Shown: positions 47,238 to 56,937 of the stretch, in pieces
Numbering within the stretch: position 1 is the stretch's first letter
Layout of the letters: each line of letters opens with the position of its first letter
Assembly: GCF_000382045.1 (NCBI RefSeq)
Contig: NZ_KB907452.1
Location: forward strand, 188,295-252,294
DNA from: Variovorax atrisoli 110B
GTDB lineage: Bacteria > Pseudomonadota > Gammaproteobacteria > Burkholderiales > Burkholderiaceae_C
DNA length: 64,000 bases
Direction of reading: 5' to 3'
Position numbers and translations under genes: made by a program
The notes under the pieces: model-generated
The model's input: only the letters and a program-made list of their open reading frames with translations
The model's database searches: none
What the model was told of the DNA's origin: nothing

Positions 47238-48599
47238 ATGCAGACTCGCCGCTCTCTTCTGGTCGCCATGGCCGCCACCGGAACAACTGCCGCCATGCTG
47301 ACCGCCTGCGCCACCTCTCCCACGCCTTCCTACACCGAGCGCCCGCCGATCGTGTTCATGCACGGCAACGGCGACTCGGCCGCGCTCTGGCAGACGACGA
47401 TCTGGCGCTTCGAATCGAACGGCTGGCCGCGCGAACGGCTTTTCGCGGTGGACCAGCCCAACCCGGTGGCTCGCGACGATGACGCCGTGGCGCAACCCGG
47501 GCGCAGTTCGACCGGCGAATCGGCCGTGTTCCTCAAGACCGAGGTCGACAAGGTGCTGAAGGCCACGGGTGCGAGCAAGGTCGTGCTGATAGGCAACTCG
47601 CGCGGCGGAAACACCATCCGCAACTACGTGCAGAACGGCGGCGGCGCGGCGGTCGTGAGCCACGTGGTGCTGGGCGGCAACCCGGCGCATGGAATCTGGG
47701 CGGTGAAGGGCCTGCGCGAGAACAACGAGTTCTCGGGGCTCTCGGGCTTCATGCAGCAGCTCAACGCGCCGAAGGGACCGAACGGCGAGGAAGTCACGCC
47801 CGGCGTGAAATGGCTGACGCTGCGCTCCGACAACAACGACAAGTACGCGCAGCCCGACGGCGTGTGGATCGGCACTCCCGGCAAGCCGACCAACATCGGC
47901 TTCGACGGGCCCGCGCTCAAGGGCGCGACCAACATCGTGCTGCCGCGCGTCGACCACCGCGAGACCTCCTTCTCGCCCGCCGCCTTCGCCGCGACCTGGC
48001 AGTTCCTGACCGGGCAGGCGCCGCGCACCACCGAGGTCGCGCCCGAGGCGACCGTCGTGCTCAACGGCCGCGCGCTCGGTGCCGAGAACCTCCCGCTCAA
48101 CGGTGCCACGGTCACCGTCTACGCGGTCGATCCAGCCACCGGCGCCCGGCTCGGCGAAGCGGTCTTCACCAAGTCCATCGGCGCCGACGGCCGCTGGGGG
48201 CCCTTCAAGGCGCGGGGAGACGCGGCCTACGAATTCGTGCTGGCCACGCCCAGCTACGGCACCACCCACATCTACCGCAGCCCCTTCCCGCGCAGCAGCG
48301 GCGTGGTGAACCTGAAGCCGGAGCGCGTCACGCCGGCCGACGGCAGCGCCGGCGCGGTCGTCGTCTTCACCCGGCCGCGCGGCTACTTCGACGCCCAGCG
48401 CGACACCATGCGCTTCGACGGGCAGAGCCCGCCAGCGGGCGTGCCGCCCAAGGGCTCGGGCGTGTCGAGCTCGCGGCTGCGTACCGCCGCCGCCGAACCA
48501 CAACGCGCGGTGACGGGCGAATTCAACGGCGAGCGCATCACCGGCCTGACCTGGCCGGCAGCGAGGGAGCACGTGACGGTGCTCGAACTGACCTACTGA
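47238..48599 (+). CDS. Exported alpha/beta hydrolase (Tat-type lipoprotein signal)
   Basis: A 453-residue hydrolase. The N-terminus has TRRSLL and ends in the lipobox LTAC (Cys24), so it is probably a Tat-exported lipoprotein. The catalytic domain (about 35-270) has the HG oxyanion start VFMHGNGDSAALW, nucleophile elbow GNSRGG (Ser121) and candidate histidine in LPRVDHRETSFSP. The C-terminal about 180 residues are beta-rich and contain ATVVLNGRALGAENLPLNGATVTVYAVD, typical of a carboxypeptidase-regulatory or binding-type module. The substrate could be a polyester, lipid or glycan ester. The gene is co-directional with, and 17 bases before, an enoyl-CoA hydratase gene. Confidence 0.83.
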   Translation: MQTRRSLLVAMAATGTTAAMLTACATSPTPSYTERPPIVFMHGNGDSAALWQTTIWRFESNGWPRERLFAVDQPNPVARDDDAVAQPGRSSTGESAVFLKTEVDKVLKATGASKVVLIGNSRGGNTIRNYVQNGGGAAVVSHVVLGGNPAHGIWAVKGLRENNEFSGLSGFMQQLNAPKGPNGEEVTPGVKWLTLRSDNNDKYAQPDGVWIGTPGKPTNIGFDGPALKGATNIVLPRVDHRETSFSPAAFAATWQFLTGQAPRTTEVAPEATVVLNGRALGAENLPLNGATVTVYAVDPATGARLGEAVFTKSIGADGRWGPFKARGDAAYEFVLATPSYGTTHIYRSPFPRSSGVVNLKPERVTPADGSAGAVVVFTRPRGYFDAQRDTMRFDGQSPPAGVPPKGSGVSSSRLRTAAAEPQRAVTGEFNGERITGLTWPAAREHVTVLELTY

Positions 48600-48616
48600 A
48601 CAAGGCAAGGCAGGCC

Positions 48617-49408
48617 ATGACAGACGGCACCGACGCTCCCTTCGTCCTGCAGTCGCGCGACACGCGCGGCGTGGTCACACTGACGCTGAACCGGCCGGCC
48701 GCGTTCAACGCGCTCTCCGAAGGCATGCTCGGCGCGCTCGAGCAGGCGCTGGGCGAAGTCACGGCCGACGGCGGCGTGCGCGCGGTGGTCATCGCCGGGG
48801 CAGGCAAGGCCTTCTGCGCCGGCCATGACCTGAAGGAGATGCGCGCCACGCCCTCGCTCGACTATTACGAGCAGCTGTTCGAGCGCTGCGGCGCGATGAT
48901 GCTGTCGATACAGAAGCTGCCCGTACCGGTGATCGCGCGCGTGCACGGCATCGCGACGGCGGCGGGCTGCCAGCTGGTCGCGGTCTGCGACCTGGCGGTG
49001 GCTTCGAGCGACGCGCGCTTCGCTGTCAGCGGGGTGAACGTGGGCCTCTTCTGCGCCACGCCGAGCGTCACGCTTTCGCGCAACCTCGGGCGCAAGCAAG
49101 CCTTCGAGATGCTGGTGACGGGCGAATTCATCAGCGCGCAGGAGGCGCGCGAGAAGGGCCTGGTCAACCGCGTGGCTCCGGCCGGGGAACTGGATGCGAC
49201 GGTCGAATCGCTGGTCGCCAGCATCGTCGCCAAGCCCCGCACCGCGCTCGCGCTGGGCAAGGCCCTCTTCTACCGCCAGCTCGAAACCGGCATCGAGGCA
49301 GCGCTGGCCGATGCCAGCCAGACCATGGCCTGCAACATGATGGACGAGAGCGCGCTGGAAGGCGTGCAGGCCTTCATCGAGAAGCGCCCGCCGGCCTGGA
49401 AGCGCTGA
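48617..49408 (+). CDS. Enoyl-CoA hydratase/isomerase family protein
   Basis: A 263-residue crotonase-fold protein. The oxyanion hole loops are FCAGHDLKEM (about 67-76) and the GIATAAGCQLVAVCDLAVAS stretch; VLVTGEFISAQEAREKGLVN follows. The catalytic glutamates of rat mitochondrial hydratase are not obviously both conserved: the second position is in NVGLFCATPSVTLSR, which has none. Isomerase, hydrolase or other crotonase activity is therefore as likely as hydration. It follows the exported hydrolase gene closely and may share its transcript. Confidence 0.9.
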   Translation: MTDGTDAPFVLQSRDTRGVVTLTLNRPAAFNALSEGMLGALEQALGEVTADGGVRAVVIAGAGKAFCAGHDLKEMRATPSLDYYEQLFERCGAMMLSIQKLPVPVIARVHGIATAAGCQLVAVCDLAVASSDARFAVSGVNVGLFCATPSVTLSRNLGRKQAFEMLVTGEFISAQEAREKGLVNRVAPAGELDATVESLVASIVAKPRTALALGKALFYRQLETGIEAALADASQTMACNMMDESALEGVQAFIEKRPPAWKR

Positions 49409-49424
49409 TCAGGCGGCCGGTCAG

Positions 49425-49985
49425 CTAGGAATCGTGCAGCCGCGAGCTCTGCGGCAGGTGCGCCATCAAAAACTCCATCTGGTCCGCGAGGATGCGCCTG
49501 TTTCGCAGGATGAAGTCTTCCCAGAGGCTGGGCACGTAGGGCGCATACAGCAGCGGCATGCCGGCCTGCTCTGGCGTGCGGCTGCTCTTGCGGTGGTTGC
49601 AGGGCCTGCAGGCCGTGACCACGTTCATCCAGGTGTCGATGCCCCGCTGGGCGAACGGGATGATGTGCTCGCGCGTGAGTTCGTCTTCGTGGAAGTGGCC
49701 GCCGCAGTAGGCGCAGATGTTGCGGTCTCGCGCGAAGAGCTTGCTGTTGGTGAGGCCGGGGCGCAGCGCGAAGGGGTTGATGCGGGGCACGCCCTTGGTG
49801 CCGATGATGCTGTTGATCGCGATCTGCGACTGCTCGCCGGTGATCGCGTTGTGGCCGCCACGGAACACCGCCACCTGCGCACCCACTTCCCAGCGGACTT
49901 CGTCCGCGGCGTAGTGGATCACCGCCTGTTCCAGCGAAATCCATGACTGGGGCAGCCCTTGGGCCGACAGCTTCAAGACCTTCAC
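49425..49985 (-). CDS. HNH endonuclease
   Basis: A 186-residue protein with an HNH nuclease domain. Zinc-binding cysteines lie in ICAYCGGHF and ACRPCNHRK, and the catalytic HNH stretch reads ELTREHIIPFAQRG and WMNVVTAC. The N-terminal about 75 residues are a small beta-rich domain of unknown role. GTG at 49985 is the likely start, with GAGGAGG 5 bases ahead; an upstream in-frame ATG lacks support. Such genes occur as single chromosomal copies in many betaproteobacteria, so a restriction role is not implied. It is divergent from ribF. Confidence 0.9.
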   Translation of the reverse strand: MKVLKLSAQGLPQSWISLEQAVIHYAADEVRWEVGAQVAVFRGGHNAITGEQSQIAINSIIGTKGVPRINPFALRPGLTNSKLFARDRNICAYCGGHFHEDELTREHIIPFAQRGIDTWMNVVTACRPCNHRKSSRTPEQAGMPLLYAPYVPSLWEDFILRNRRILADQMEFLMAHLPQSSRLHDS

Positions 49986-50151
49986 ACACGCCTCCTCGAA
50001 AAGGGAGAGAACACGGAAAGACCAGGGACACGGAGCGCGTTGGAGACCCACGCCGATCAACGCACTGCGTCACAATATACCGGCTTTGTGACAAATCGGC
50101 CTGATCCGCCCAATCGACGGGCGGAAGGCGCTATCAAAAAGATACTCACCG

Positions 50152-51189
50152 ATGCAGGTTTTTCGTGGCTTCCGGCACCCTGGCGTTGCCCCCGCCTGCG
50201 CCCTCACCATTGGCAATTTCGACGGCGTGCACCGCGGCCACCAGGCCATGCTCGCACTCTTGCAGACCGAGGCCCGCCAGCGCGGGCTGCCGAGCTGCGT
50301 GCTCACATTCGAGCCCCATCCGCGGGACTATTTCGCCGCCGTCACCAAGAAGCCCGACCTCGCGCCGGCGCGCATCGGCACGCTGCGCGACAAGCTCAGC
50401 GAACTGGCCGCCTGCGGCGTGACGCAGACCGTCGTGCTGCCCTTCGACGCCCGGCTGGCCTCCCAGTCGCCGGAGGAATTCATCCAGAAGGTGCTGATCG
50501 ACGGCCTGGGCGCGCGCTACGTGCTGGTGGGCGACGACTTCCGCTTCGGCGCCAGGCGGGCCGGTGACTACGCCATGCTCGACGCGGCCGGCGATACCCA
50601 CGGCTTCGACGTGGCGCGCATGAACAGCTACGAGGTGCACGGCCTGCGGGTGTCCAGCTCCGCCGTGCGCGAGGCGCTGGCCGAAGGCCGCATGGCCGAC
50701 GCCCACACCCTGCTGGGCCGTCCGTACGCCATCTCGGGCCACGTGGTCCACGGCCGCAAGCTGGGCCGCGCGCTGGGCGCCTCGGCGCCGGGCAAGGACG
50801 ATGGCTTTCGCACCCTCAACCTGCGCTTCAAGCATTGGAAGCCGGCCGCCAGCGGCATCTTCGCGGTGCTGGTGCACAGCCTGTCCGAGCGGCCGCTGCC
50901 GGGCGTGGCCAACCTGGGCGTGCGCCCTTCGCTGGACGCCAACGACGTCAACGGCGGGCGGGTGCTGCTCGAAACCCATTGCCTGGAGTGGCCCTCCCAT
51001 CTGGGAGCCGAAGGGGCCTACGGTAAAATCGTCCGCGTGGAACTCCTGCACAAACTGCACGACGAATTGCGCTACACCAGCCTCGAGGCCCTCACCGCGG
51101 GCATCGCGAAGGATGGCCGCGACGCTCGCGCGTTCTTCGCATCGACCCACGCCGAAACCCACCGCCAGACCACGCGGGACCGAATTTAG
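50152..51189 (+). CDS. ribF: Bifunctional riboflavin kinase/FMN adenylyltransferase
   Basis: A 345-residue protein making FMN and FAD. The N-terminal adenylyltransferase domain has TIGNFDGVHRGHQAML (about 22-37) and YVLVGDDFRFGARRAGDY. The C-terminal kinase domain has LLGRPYAISGHVVHGRKLGR and LGVRPSLDAND. It is the first gene of the conserved ribF-ileS-lspA block. No FMN riboswitch is visible in the 166-base upstream gap. A repeat element separates it from ileS. Confidence 0.97.
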   Translation: MQVFRGFRHPGVAPACALTIGNFDGVHRGHQAMLALLQTEARQRGLPSCVLTFEPHPRDYFAAVTKKPDLAPARIGTLRDKLSELAACGVTQTVVLPFDARLASQSPEEFIQKVLIDGLGARYVLVGDDFRFGARRAGDYAMLDAAGDTHGFDVARMNSYEVHGLRVSSSAVREALAEGRMADAHTLLGRPYAISGHVVHGRKLGRALGASAPGKDDGFRTLNLRFKHWKPAASGIFAVLVHSLSERPLPGVANLGVRPSLDANDVNGGRVLLETHCLEWPSHLGAEGAYGKIVRVELLHKLHDELRYTSLEALTAGIAKDGRDARAFFASTHAETHRQTTRDRI

Positions 51190-51210
51190 CCCTGCACGCA
51201 CCGTGCTGCC

Positions 51211-51293
51211 GCCCTTCGACAAGCTCAGGGCGAACGGCTTCACCTTCCGCACCGACACGCTTCATGCAGTTCGGGCTGAGCCTGTCCAAGCCC
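51211..51293. repeat. Imperfect inverted repeat pair between ribF and ileS
   Basis: The arm at 51211-51235, with core TTCGACAAGCTCAGGGCGAA, faces the arm at 51269-51293, with core TTCGGGCTGAGCCTGTCCAA, matching at about 19 of 25 positions. The spacer is 33 bases. The core resembles a short element scattered in many proteobacterial intergenic regions. Confidence 0.7.
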
Positions 51294-51312
51294 CCTCTGT
51301 TTCGCACCCAAC

Positions 51313-54162
51313 ATGTCTGACGCCGCTTCCCCCAAAGACTACCGTTCCACGCTGAACCTGCCCGACACCCCCTTCCCGATGCGCGGCGACCTGCCCAAGC
51401 GCGAGCCGGGCTGGGTGAAGGAATGGAATGACGAAGGTGTCTACCACCGCCTGCGCGACGCCCGCCACGGCGCGCCCAAGTTCATCCTGCACGACGGCCC
51501 GCCCTACGCCAACGGCCAGATCCACATGGGCCACGCGGTGAACAAGATCCTGAAGGACATGATCACCAAGGCGCGCCAGCTCGAAGGCTACGACGCGCTC
51601 TACGTGCCCGGCTGGGACTGCCACGGCCTGCCGATCGAGAACGCCATCGAAAAGCAGTACGGCCGCAACCTCAGCCGCGATGAGATGCAAGCCAAGAGCC
51701 GCGCCTTCGCCACCGGGCAGATCGCCCAGCAGATGGCCGACTTCCAGCGCCTGGGCGTGCTGGGCGAATGGGACCATCCCTACAAGACGATGGACTTCGC
51801 CAACGAGGCCGGCGAGCTGCGCGCCTTCAAGCGCGTGATCGAGCGCGGCTTCGTCTACCGCGGCCTCAAGCCGGTGTACTGGTGCTTCGACTGCGGCTCG
51901 TCGCTGGCGGAGTTCGAGATCGAGTACGCCGACAAGAAGAGCCAGACCGTCGACGTCGCCTTCAAGGCGCACGACCGCGAGAAGGTGCTCAAGGCCTTCG
52001 GCACCGACCACACGATCCTGGGCGACATCTTCGCCGTGATCTGGACCACCACCGCCTGGACCATCCCCGCCAACCAGGCGATCAACCTGAACCCCGAGCT
52101 CGAGTACTCGCTGGTCGACACCGAGCGCGGCCTGCTGATCCTGGCCAACTCGCTGGTCGAGATGTGCATGACGCGCTACGCGCTCGACGGCAAGGTGCTG
52201 GCCACGGTCAAGGGCGAGAAGCTCGGCGGCCTCGAGTTCGAGCATCCGCTGTACGACGCGGACGCCGGCTACAGGCGCCTGTCGCCGGTGTACCTGGCCG
52301 ACTACGCCACCGCCACCGACGGCACGGGCCTGGTCCACTCCTCGCCCGCGTACGGCCTGGACGACTTCAACTCCTGCGTCGCCCACGGCGTGGCCTACGA
52401 CGACATCCTGAACCCGGTGCAGGGCAACGGCAGCTACGCGCCCGACTTCCCGCTCTTCGGCGGCCAGAACATCTGGAAGGCCGTGCCGGAGATCATCGCC
52501 GCGCTGCGCGATGCCAACCGCCTGCTGACCACCGAGACCATCACCCACAGCTACCCGCACTGCTGGCGCCACAAGACGCCGGTGATCTACCGCGCGGCCG
52601 CGCAGTGGTTCATCCGCATGGACGAGGGCGAGGGCGTGTTCACCAAGGACAAGGCGCCCAAGACGCTGCGCCAGACCGCGCTCGACGCCATCGAGCAGAC
52701 CAGCTTCTACCCCGAGAACGGCAAGGCGCGCCTGCACGACATGATCGCCGGACGGCCCGACTGGTGCATCTCGCGCCAGCGCAGCTGGGGCGTGCCGATC
52801 CCGTTCTTCCTGCACAAGGACTCGGGCGAGCTGCACCCGCGCACCATGGAGATCCTCGACCAGGCCGCCGACATCGTCGAGAAGGGCGGCATCGAGGCCT
52901 GGAGCCGCGTCACCGTCGAGGAAATCCTCGGGGCGGAGGACGCGCCGCACTACACCAAGAGCACCGACATCCTCGAGGTGTGGTTCGATTCGGGCTCGAC
53001 CTTCTCGCACGTGCTGCGCGGCACGCACCCCACCGTGCACCACGAGACGGGGCCCGAGGCCGACCTGTACCTCGAAGGCCACGACCAGCACCGCGGATGG
53101 TTCCATTCGTCGCTGCTCATCGCCTGCGCGCTGGAAGACCGCGCGCCGTACAAGGGCCTGCTGACGCACGGCTTCACGGTCGATGCCAAGGGCATCAAGA
53201 TGAGCAAGTCGCTCAAGAACGGCATCGACCCGCAGGAAATCAGCAGCAAGCTGGGCGCGGAGATCATCCGCCTGTGGGTGGCCGCGAGCGACTACTCGGG
53301 CGACATCGCGGGCGACGACAAGATCCTGGCGCGCGTGGTCGACGCCTACCGCCGCATCCGCAACACGCTGCGCTTCCTGCTCGCGAACACCAGCGACTTC
53401 GACATCGAGAAGGACGGCGTGCCGCTCGACCAGCTGTTCGAGATCGACCGCTACGCGCTGTCGCGCGCCGCGCAGTTCCAGGCCGAGATCCTCGCGCACT
53501 ACAAGGTGTACGAGTTCCACCCGGTGGTGGCCAAGCTGCAGATCTACTGCTCGGAAGACCTGGGCGGCTTCTACCTCGACATCCTGAAGGACCGCCTCTA
53601 CACCACGGCCCCGGGTTCGCTGGCGCGCCGCAGTGCGCAGACGGCCCTGTGGCACATCGCGCAGGCGATGCTGCGCTGGATGGCGCCCTTCCTGAGCTTC
53701 ACCGCCGAGGAAGCCTGGAAGATCGTGGGCACCGGCAAGCCGGGCGACTCGATCTTCACGCAGACCTACAGCCAGTTCGCCGCGCCCGACGAGGCGCTGC
53801 TGGCCAAGTGGAACCGCATCCGCGAGATCCGCGACGTGGTCAACAAGGACATCGAGGCCGTGCGCGCCGAAGGCAAGGTCGGCTCGTCGCTGCAGGCCAA
53901 CCTGCAGCTGACGGCCCCGGCCGACGACTTCGCGCTGCTGGGCTCGCTGGGCGAGGACCTGAAGTTCGTCTTCATCACCTCCGCCATCGCGCTGGCCGCG
54001 GGCGAGACGCTCTCGACGGTGGTCACGCCGAGCGCCGCGCAGAAGTGCGAGCGCTGCTGGCACTACCGCGACGACGTGGGCCACGACCCGGCCCATCCGA
54101 CGATCTGCGGGCGCTGCACCAGCAACCTGTTCGGCGCAGGCGAATCGCGGAGCGTTGCCTGA
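51313..54162 (+). CDS. ileS: Isoleucyl-tRNA synthetase
   Basis: A 949-residue class I synthetase charging tRNA-Ile. HIGH-type motif HMGH (71-74) in [17 protein letters not shown] motif in [10 protein letters not shown] (about 629-633), editing domain with [13 protein letters not shown], anticodon-binding helical domain. The C-terminal zinc finger has its cysteines in [10 protein letters not shown] and CGRCTSN. Bacterial type I; no sign of the mupirocin-resistant type II form. It is coupled to lspA by a TGATG overlap. Confidence 0.98.
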   Translation: MSDAASPKDYRSTLNLPDTPFPMRGDLPKREPGWVKEWNDEGVYHRLRDARHGAPKFILHDGPPYANGQIHMGHAVNKILKDMITKARQLEGYDALYVPGWDCHGLPIENAIEKQYGRNLSRDEMQAKSRAFATGQIAQQMADFQRLGVLGEWDHPYKTMDFANEAGELRAFKRVIERGFVYRGLKPVYWCFDCGSSLAEFEIEYADKKSQTVDVAFKAHDREKVLKAFGTDHTILGDIFAVIWTTTAWTIPANQAINLNPELEYSLVDTERGLLILANSLVEMCMTRYALDGKVLATVKGEKLGGLEFEHPLYDADAGYRRLSPVYLADYATATDGTGLVHSSPAYGLDDFNSCVAHGVAYDDILNPVQGNGSYAPDFPLFGGQNIWKAVPEIIAALRDANRLLTTETITHSYPHCWRHKTPVIYRAAAQWFIRMDEGEGVFTKDKAPKTLRQTALDAIEQTSFYPENGKARLHDMIAGRPDWCISRQRSWGVPIPFFLHKDSGELHPRTMEILDQAADIVEKGGIEAWSRVTVEEILGAEDAPHYTKSTDILEVWFDSGSTFSHVLRGTHPTVHHETGPEADLYLEGHDQHRGWFHSSLLIACALEDRAPYKGLLTHGFTVDAKGIKMSKSLKNGIDPQEISSKLGAEIIRLWVAASDYSGDIAGDDKILARVVDAYRRIRNTLRFLLANTSDFDIEKDGVPLDQLFEIDRYALSRAAQFQAEILAHYKVYEFHPVVAKLQIYCSEDLGGFYLDILKDRLYTTAPGSLARRSAQTALWHIAQAMLRWMAPFLSFTAEEAWKIVGTGKPGDSIFTQTYSQFAAPDEALLAKWNRIREIRDVVNKDIEAVRAEGKVGSSLQANLQLTAPADDFALLGSLGEDLKFVFITSAIALAAGETLSTVVTPSAAQKCERCWHYRDDVGHDPAHPTICGRCTSNLFGAGESRSVA

Positions 54163-54677
54163 TGGCCGCCGCCCGTTCCATGTCGTCCGCCTCGCGTTCG
54201 CGCGGCGGCAGCATCTGGCCCTGGCTCGGGCTGGCGGTGATCATTGTGATCATCGACCAGTTCACCAAGACGCTGATCCTGGGCTACTACAAGCTGGGCG
54301 ACGCGACCTACGTCACGAGCTTCTTCAACGTGGTGCGCGCCCACAACACGGGCGCCGCCTTTTCGTTCCTCGCCGACCACTCGGGCTGGCAGCGCTGGCT
54401 GTTCACCGCCATCGGCGTGGGCGCGGCGGTGTTCATCGTGTGGATGCTGAAGTCGCACGCGGGGCAGAAGCTGTTTTCGTTCTCCATGGCCTGCATCTTG
54501 GGCGGCGCCATCGGCAACGTGGTCGACCGGATGATGCACGGCTACGTGGTCGACTTCCTGAGCTTCCACGCGGGCAACTGGTACTTCCCGGCCTTCAACG
54601 CGGCCGACAGCGCCATCACGCTCGGGGCGATCTGCCTGATCGTCGACGAGATCCGGCGGGTCCGCCGGGGCAAGTAA
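54162..54677 (+). CDS. lspA: Lipoprotein signal peptidase (signal peptidase II)
   Basis: A 171-residue inner-membrane aspartyl protease that removes prolipoprotein signals. Four hydrophobic segments are visible. The catalytic aspartates lie in [16 protein letters not shown] and FNAADSAIT. The ATG overlaps the ileS stop by one base. The N-terminal tail of about 20 residues rich in Ser and Arg is longer than in E. coli. A strong terminator follows, closing the ribF-ileS-lspA block. Confidence 0.97.
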   Translation: MAAARSMSSASRSRGGSIWPWLGLAVIIVIIDQFTKTLILGYYKLGDATYVTSFFNVVRAHNTGAAFSFLADHSGWQRWLFTAIGVGAAVFIVWMLKSHAGQKLFSFSMACILGGAIGNVVDRMMHGYVVDFLSFHAGNWYFPAFNAADSAITLGAICLIVDEIRRVRRGK

Positions 54678-54697
54678 AGCTCACCGAAATCCAGAAC

Positions 54698-54725
54698 AAG
54701 GGGCCCGCGGGGCCCCTTTTCTTTT
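54698..54725 (+). terminator. Rho-independent terminator of lspA
   Basis: GGGGCCC (54700-54706) and GGGCCCC (54710-54716) around a GCG loop, with flanking AA/TT and then TTTTCTTTT. It lies 20 bases past the lspA stop. Confidence 0.9.
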
Positions 54726-54804
54726 GGCCCGCACTGCCTGCGAAAGCCGAGGGTTTCTCCCGCTTTCTCGCCATGTCATAACAAAGTCATACTGCCGCGG
54801 TTCA

Positions 54805-54820
54805 ATGTAAACGATTACAT
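54805..54820. promoter_or_regulatory. Candidate LacI-family operator
   Basis: ATGTAAACGATTACAT is a 16-base near-palindrome centred on CG, matching its own reverse complement at 14 positions. A central CG in a palindrome of this length is typical of LacI-family operators. It lies 12 bases before the ATG of the LacI-type gene, so autoregulation is expected. Confidence 0.7.
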
Positions 54821-54832
54821 GAGCACCGCACG

Positions 54833-55870
54833 ATGAGCATCCAAGCCGTTGCAGCCAAAGCCGGGGTCTCGGTGGCCACCGTCTCGCGCGCCTTCAATTT
54901 TCCGGACAAGGTGACGCCCGCCACGCGCGAGCTGGTGGAACGCGTGGCGCGCGAGCTCAACTACGTGCCGAACGCCAGCGCCCGCACCCTGCGCACCCAG
55001 CGCAGCCGTGTGCTCGGCGTGGTGCTGCCCACCCTGCTGAACCCGACCTTCGCCGAATGCCTGCAGGGCATCGCGCGCGCGGCCATCGCCGGGGGCTACG
55101 CGATCATCCCCGTCACCACCGGCTACCGGATCGAAGAAGAGGAGCGCGCAGTGCATCTGCTGCTCGCGGGCAGCGTCGACGGCCTGATCCTCGTGGTGTC
55201 GAACCCCTCGACCTCGGCCGCCCTGCCCCGCCTGCAGGCGGCCGGCGTGCCCTACGTGCTGGCCTACAACCGCCACCCCGCGCACCCCTGCGTGTCGGTC
55301 GACAGCGAAAGCGCGGTGGCCGATGCGGTCGCGCGGCTGGTGCTGCTGGGCCACCGGCGCATCGCGATGGTCAGCGGCACGCTCGCCGCCTCCGACCGCG
55401 CGCAGCAGCGCTATCGCGGCTTTCGCAAGGGCATGGCCGAAGCGGGCCTGCCGCCGCCTGCGCTGATCGAGGTGCCTTTCGTCGAAACCGCGGTGGATGC
55501 GCTCTCGAAGCAGCTGCAGGCGCGCAACCGCCCCACGGCACTGATCTGCTCGAACGACCTGCTGGCCATCCGCAGCATCCGGGCCGCGCACCTCAGCGGG
55601 CTTTCCGTGCCGGGCGACCTCAGCGTGGTCGGCTTCGACGGCATCGCGCTCGGCGAAGACCTCACGCCCGCGCTCACCACCATCGCCCAGCCCAACAGCG
55701 ACATCGGCCGCCACAGCGTGGAGCTGCTGATCCAGGCCATGGCCAGCGGCGCCGCGCTGCAGGCCGACGCGAGCCTGCTGCTTGCGCATTCATTTCGAGA
55801 CGGCGAGTCGTGCGCCTCGGCGCACGAGAACGAAAACGACAGCCAGGACAACAACGCCGCAATTCCCTGA
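54833..55870 (+). CDS. LacI-family transcriptional regulator
   Basis: A 345-residue repressor. The N-terminal helix-turn-helix with VAAKAGVSVATVSRAFN (about 6-22) and the hinge helix region NYVPNASARTLRTQRS (about 43-58) are complete. The effector domain contains LLAGSVDGLILVVSNPST and GFDGIALGEDLTPALTT. The start is short by two or three residues relative to many LacI proteins but holds the full DNA-binding motif. A palindromic operator candidate lies just upstream. It probably controls the ABC transporter genes that follow after 52 bases, in response to the imported solute. Confidence 0.94.
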   Translation: MSIQAVAAKAGVSVATVSRAFNFPDKVTPATRELVERVARELNYVPNASARTLRTQRSRVLGVVLPTLLNPTFAECLQGIARAAIAGGYAIIPVTTGYRIEEEERAVHLLLAGSVDGLILVVSNPSTSAALPRLQAAGVPYVLAYNRHPAHPCVSVDSESAVADAVARLVLLGHRRIAMVSGTLAASDRAQQRYRGFRKGMAEAGLPPPALIEVPFVETAVDALSKQLQARNRPTALICSNDLLAIRSIRAAHLSGLSVPGDLSVVGFDGIALGEDLTPALTTIAQPNSDIGRHSVELLIQAMASGAALQADASLLLAHSFRDGESCASAHENENDSQDNNAAIP

Positions 55871-55922
55871 CCCTCAAGAACCCCCGTTACCTGCCTACAT
55901 CCATCCAAGGAGCCTTTCGATC

Positions 55923-56933
55923 ATGTCTCTTCGCTTCCACCGCCTGGCCCGCCTCGGCCTGCTCGCCGCCACGCTCGCAGCCGGCAGCGCCATGGCCCAG
56001 ACCGCCATCTGCTACAACTGCCCGACCGAATGGGCCGACTGGGGCACCCAGCTCAAGGCCATCAAGGCCAAGACGGGCATCACCGTGCCGCCGGACAACA
56101 AGAACTCCGGCCAGTCGCTTGCGCAGCTGGCCGCCGAGAAGGCCAGCCCCGTCGCCGACGTCACCTACCTCGGCGTGACCTTCGCGGTGCAGGCCGCCAA
56201 GGACGGGCTGGTCGAGCCCTACAAGCCGGCCGCCTGGAAAGACATCCCCGACGGCCTGAAGGACCCGGCCGGCAACTGGTTCACCATCCACTCGGGCACG
56301 CTGGGCTTCATGGTCAACGTCGACGCGCTCAAGGGCAAGCCGGTGCCGAAGTCGTGGGCCGACCTGCTCAAGCCCGAGTACAAGGGCCTGATCGGCTACC
56401 TCGACCCGGCCTCGGCCTTCGTCGGCTACGTCGGCGCGGTCGCGGTGAACGAGGCGCGCGGCGGCACGCTCGACAACTTCAAGCCGGCCATCGACTACTT
56501 CAAGGCGCTGCAGAAGAACGAGCCCATCGTGCCGAAGCAGACCTCCTATGCGCGCGTGCTCTCGGGCGAGATCGCGATCCTGCTCGACTACGACTTCAAC
56601 GCCTACCGCGCCAAGTACAAGGACAAGGCCAACGTCGCCTTCGTGATCCCGAGCGAAGGCACGCTGGCCGTTCCCTACGTCATGAGCCTGGTCGCCAAGG
56701 CACCGCACGCGGCCGACGCGAAGAAGGTGCTCGACTTCACCCTGTCCGACGAAGGCCAGGCGATCTGGGCCAAGGCCTACCTGCGCCCGGTGCGCGCCAG
56801 CGCCATGCCCAAGGACATCGAGTCCCAGTTCCTGCCGGCCAGCGAGTACACGCGTGCCAAGAGCGTGGACTATGGCCGCATGGCCGCCGCGCAGAAGGCC
56901 TTCTCCGACGAGTACCTGAAGGAAGTCCGCTGA
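55923..56933 (+). CDS. ABC transporter periplasmic substrate-binding protein (Fbp/PotD-like)
   Basis: A 336-residue binding protein. A Sec signal ends at about residue 25 (SAMAQ). The family 1/PotD-like pattern includes DVTYLGVTFAVQAAKDGLVEPYKP, HSGTLGFMVNVDALKGKPVP and SWADLLKPEYKGLIGYLDPAS (in pieces). This class binds iron, polyamines, thiamine, 2-aminoethylphosphonate or organophosphates. The protein has an unusual CYNC pair at the mature N-terminus, which could form a disulfide. AAGGAG precedes the ATG. It opens the transporter operon directly after the LacI gene. Confidence 0.92.
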   Translation: MSLRFHRLARLGLLAATLAAGSAMAQTAICYNCPTEWADWGTQLKAIKAKTGITVPPDNKNSGQSLAQLAAEKASPVADVTYLGVTFAVQAAKDGLVEPYKPAAWKDIPDGLKDPAGNWFTIHSGTLGFMVNVDALKGKPVPKSWADLLKPEYKGLIGYLDPASAFVGYVGAVAVNEARGGTLDNFKPAIDYFKALQKNEPIVPKQTSYARVLSGEIAILLDYDFNAYRAKYKDKANVAFVIPSEGTLAVPYVMSLVAKAPHAADAKKVLDFTLSDEGQAIWAKAYLRPVRASAMPKDIESQFLPASEYTRAKSVDYGRMAAAQKAFSDEYLKEVR

Positions 56934-56937
56934 GCGG

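Noticed and set aside
51262-54096. Long open frame on the - strand across ileS
   Set aside because: Shadow of ileS with the same biased composition; no start signal or family pattern.
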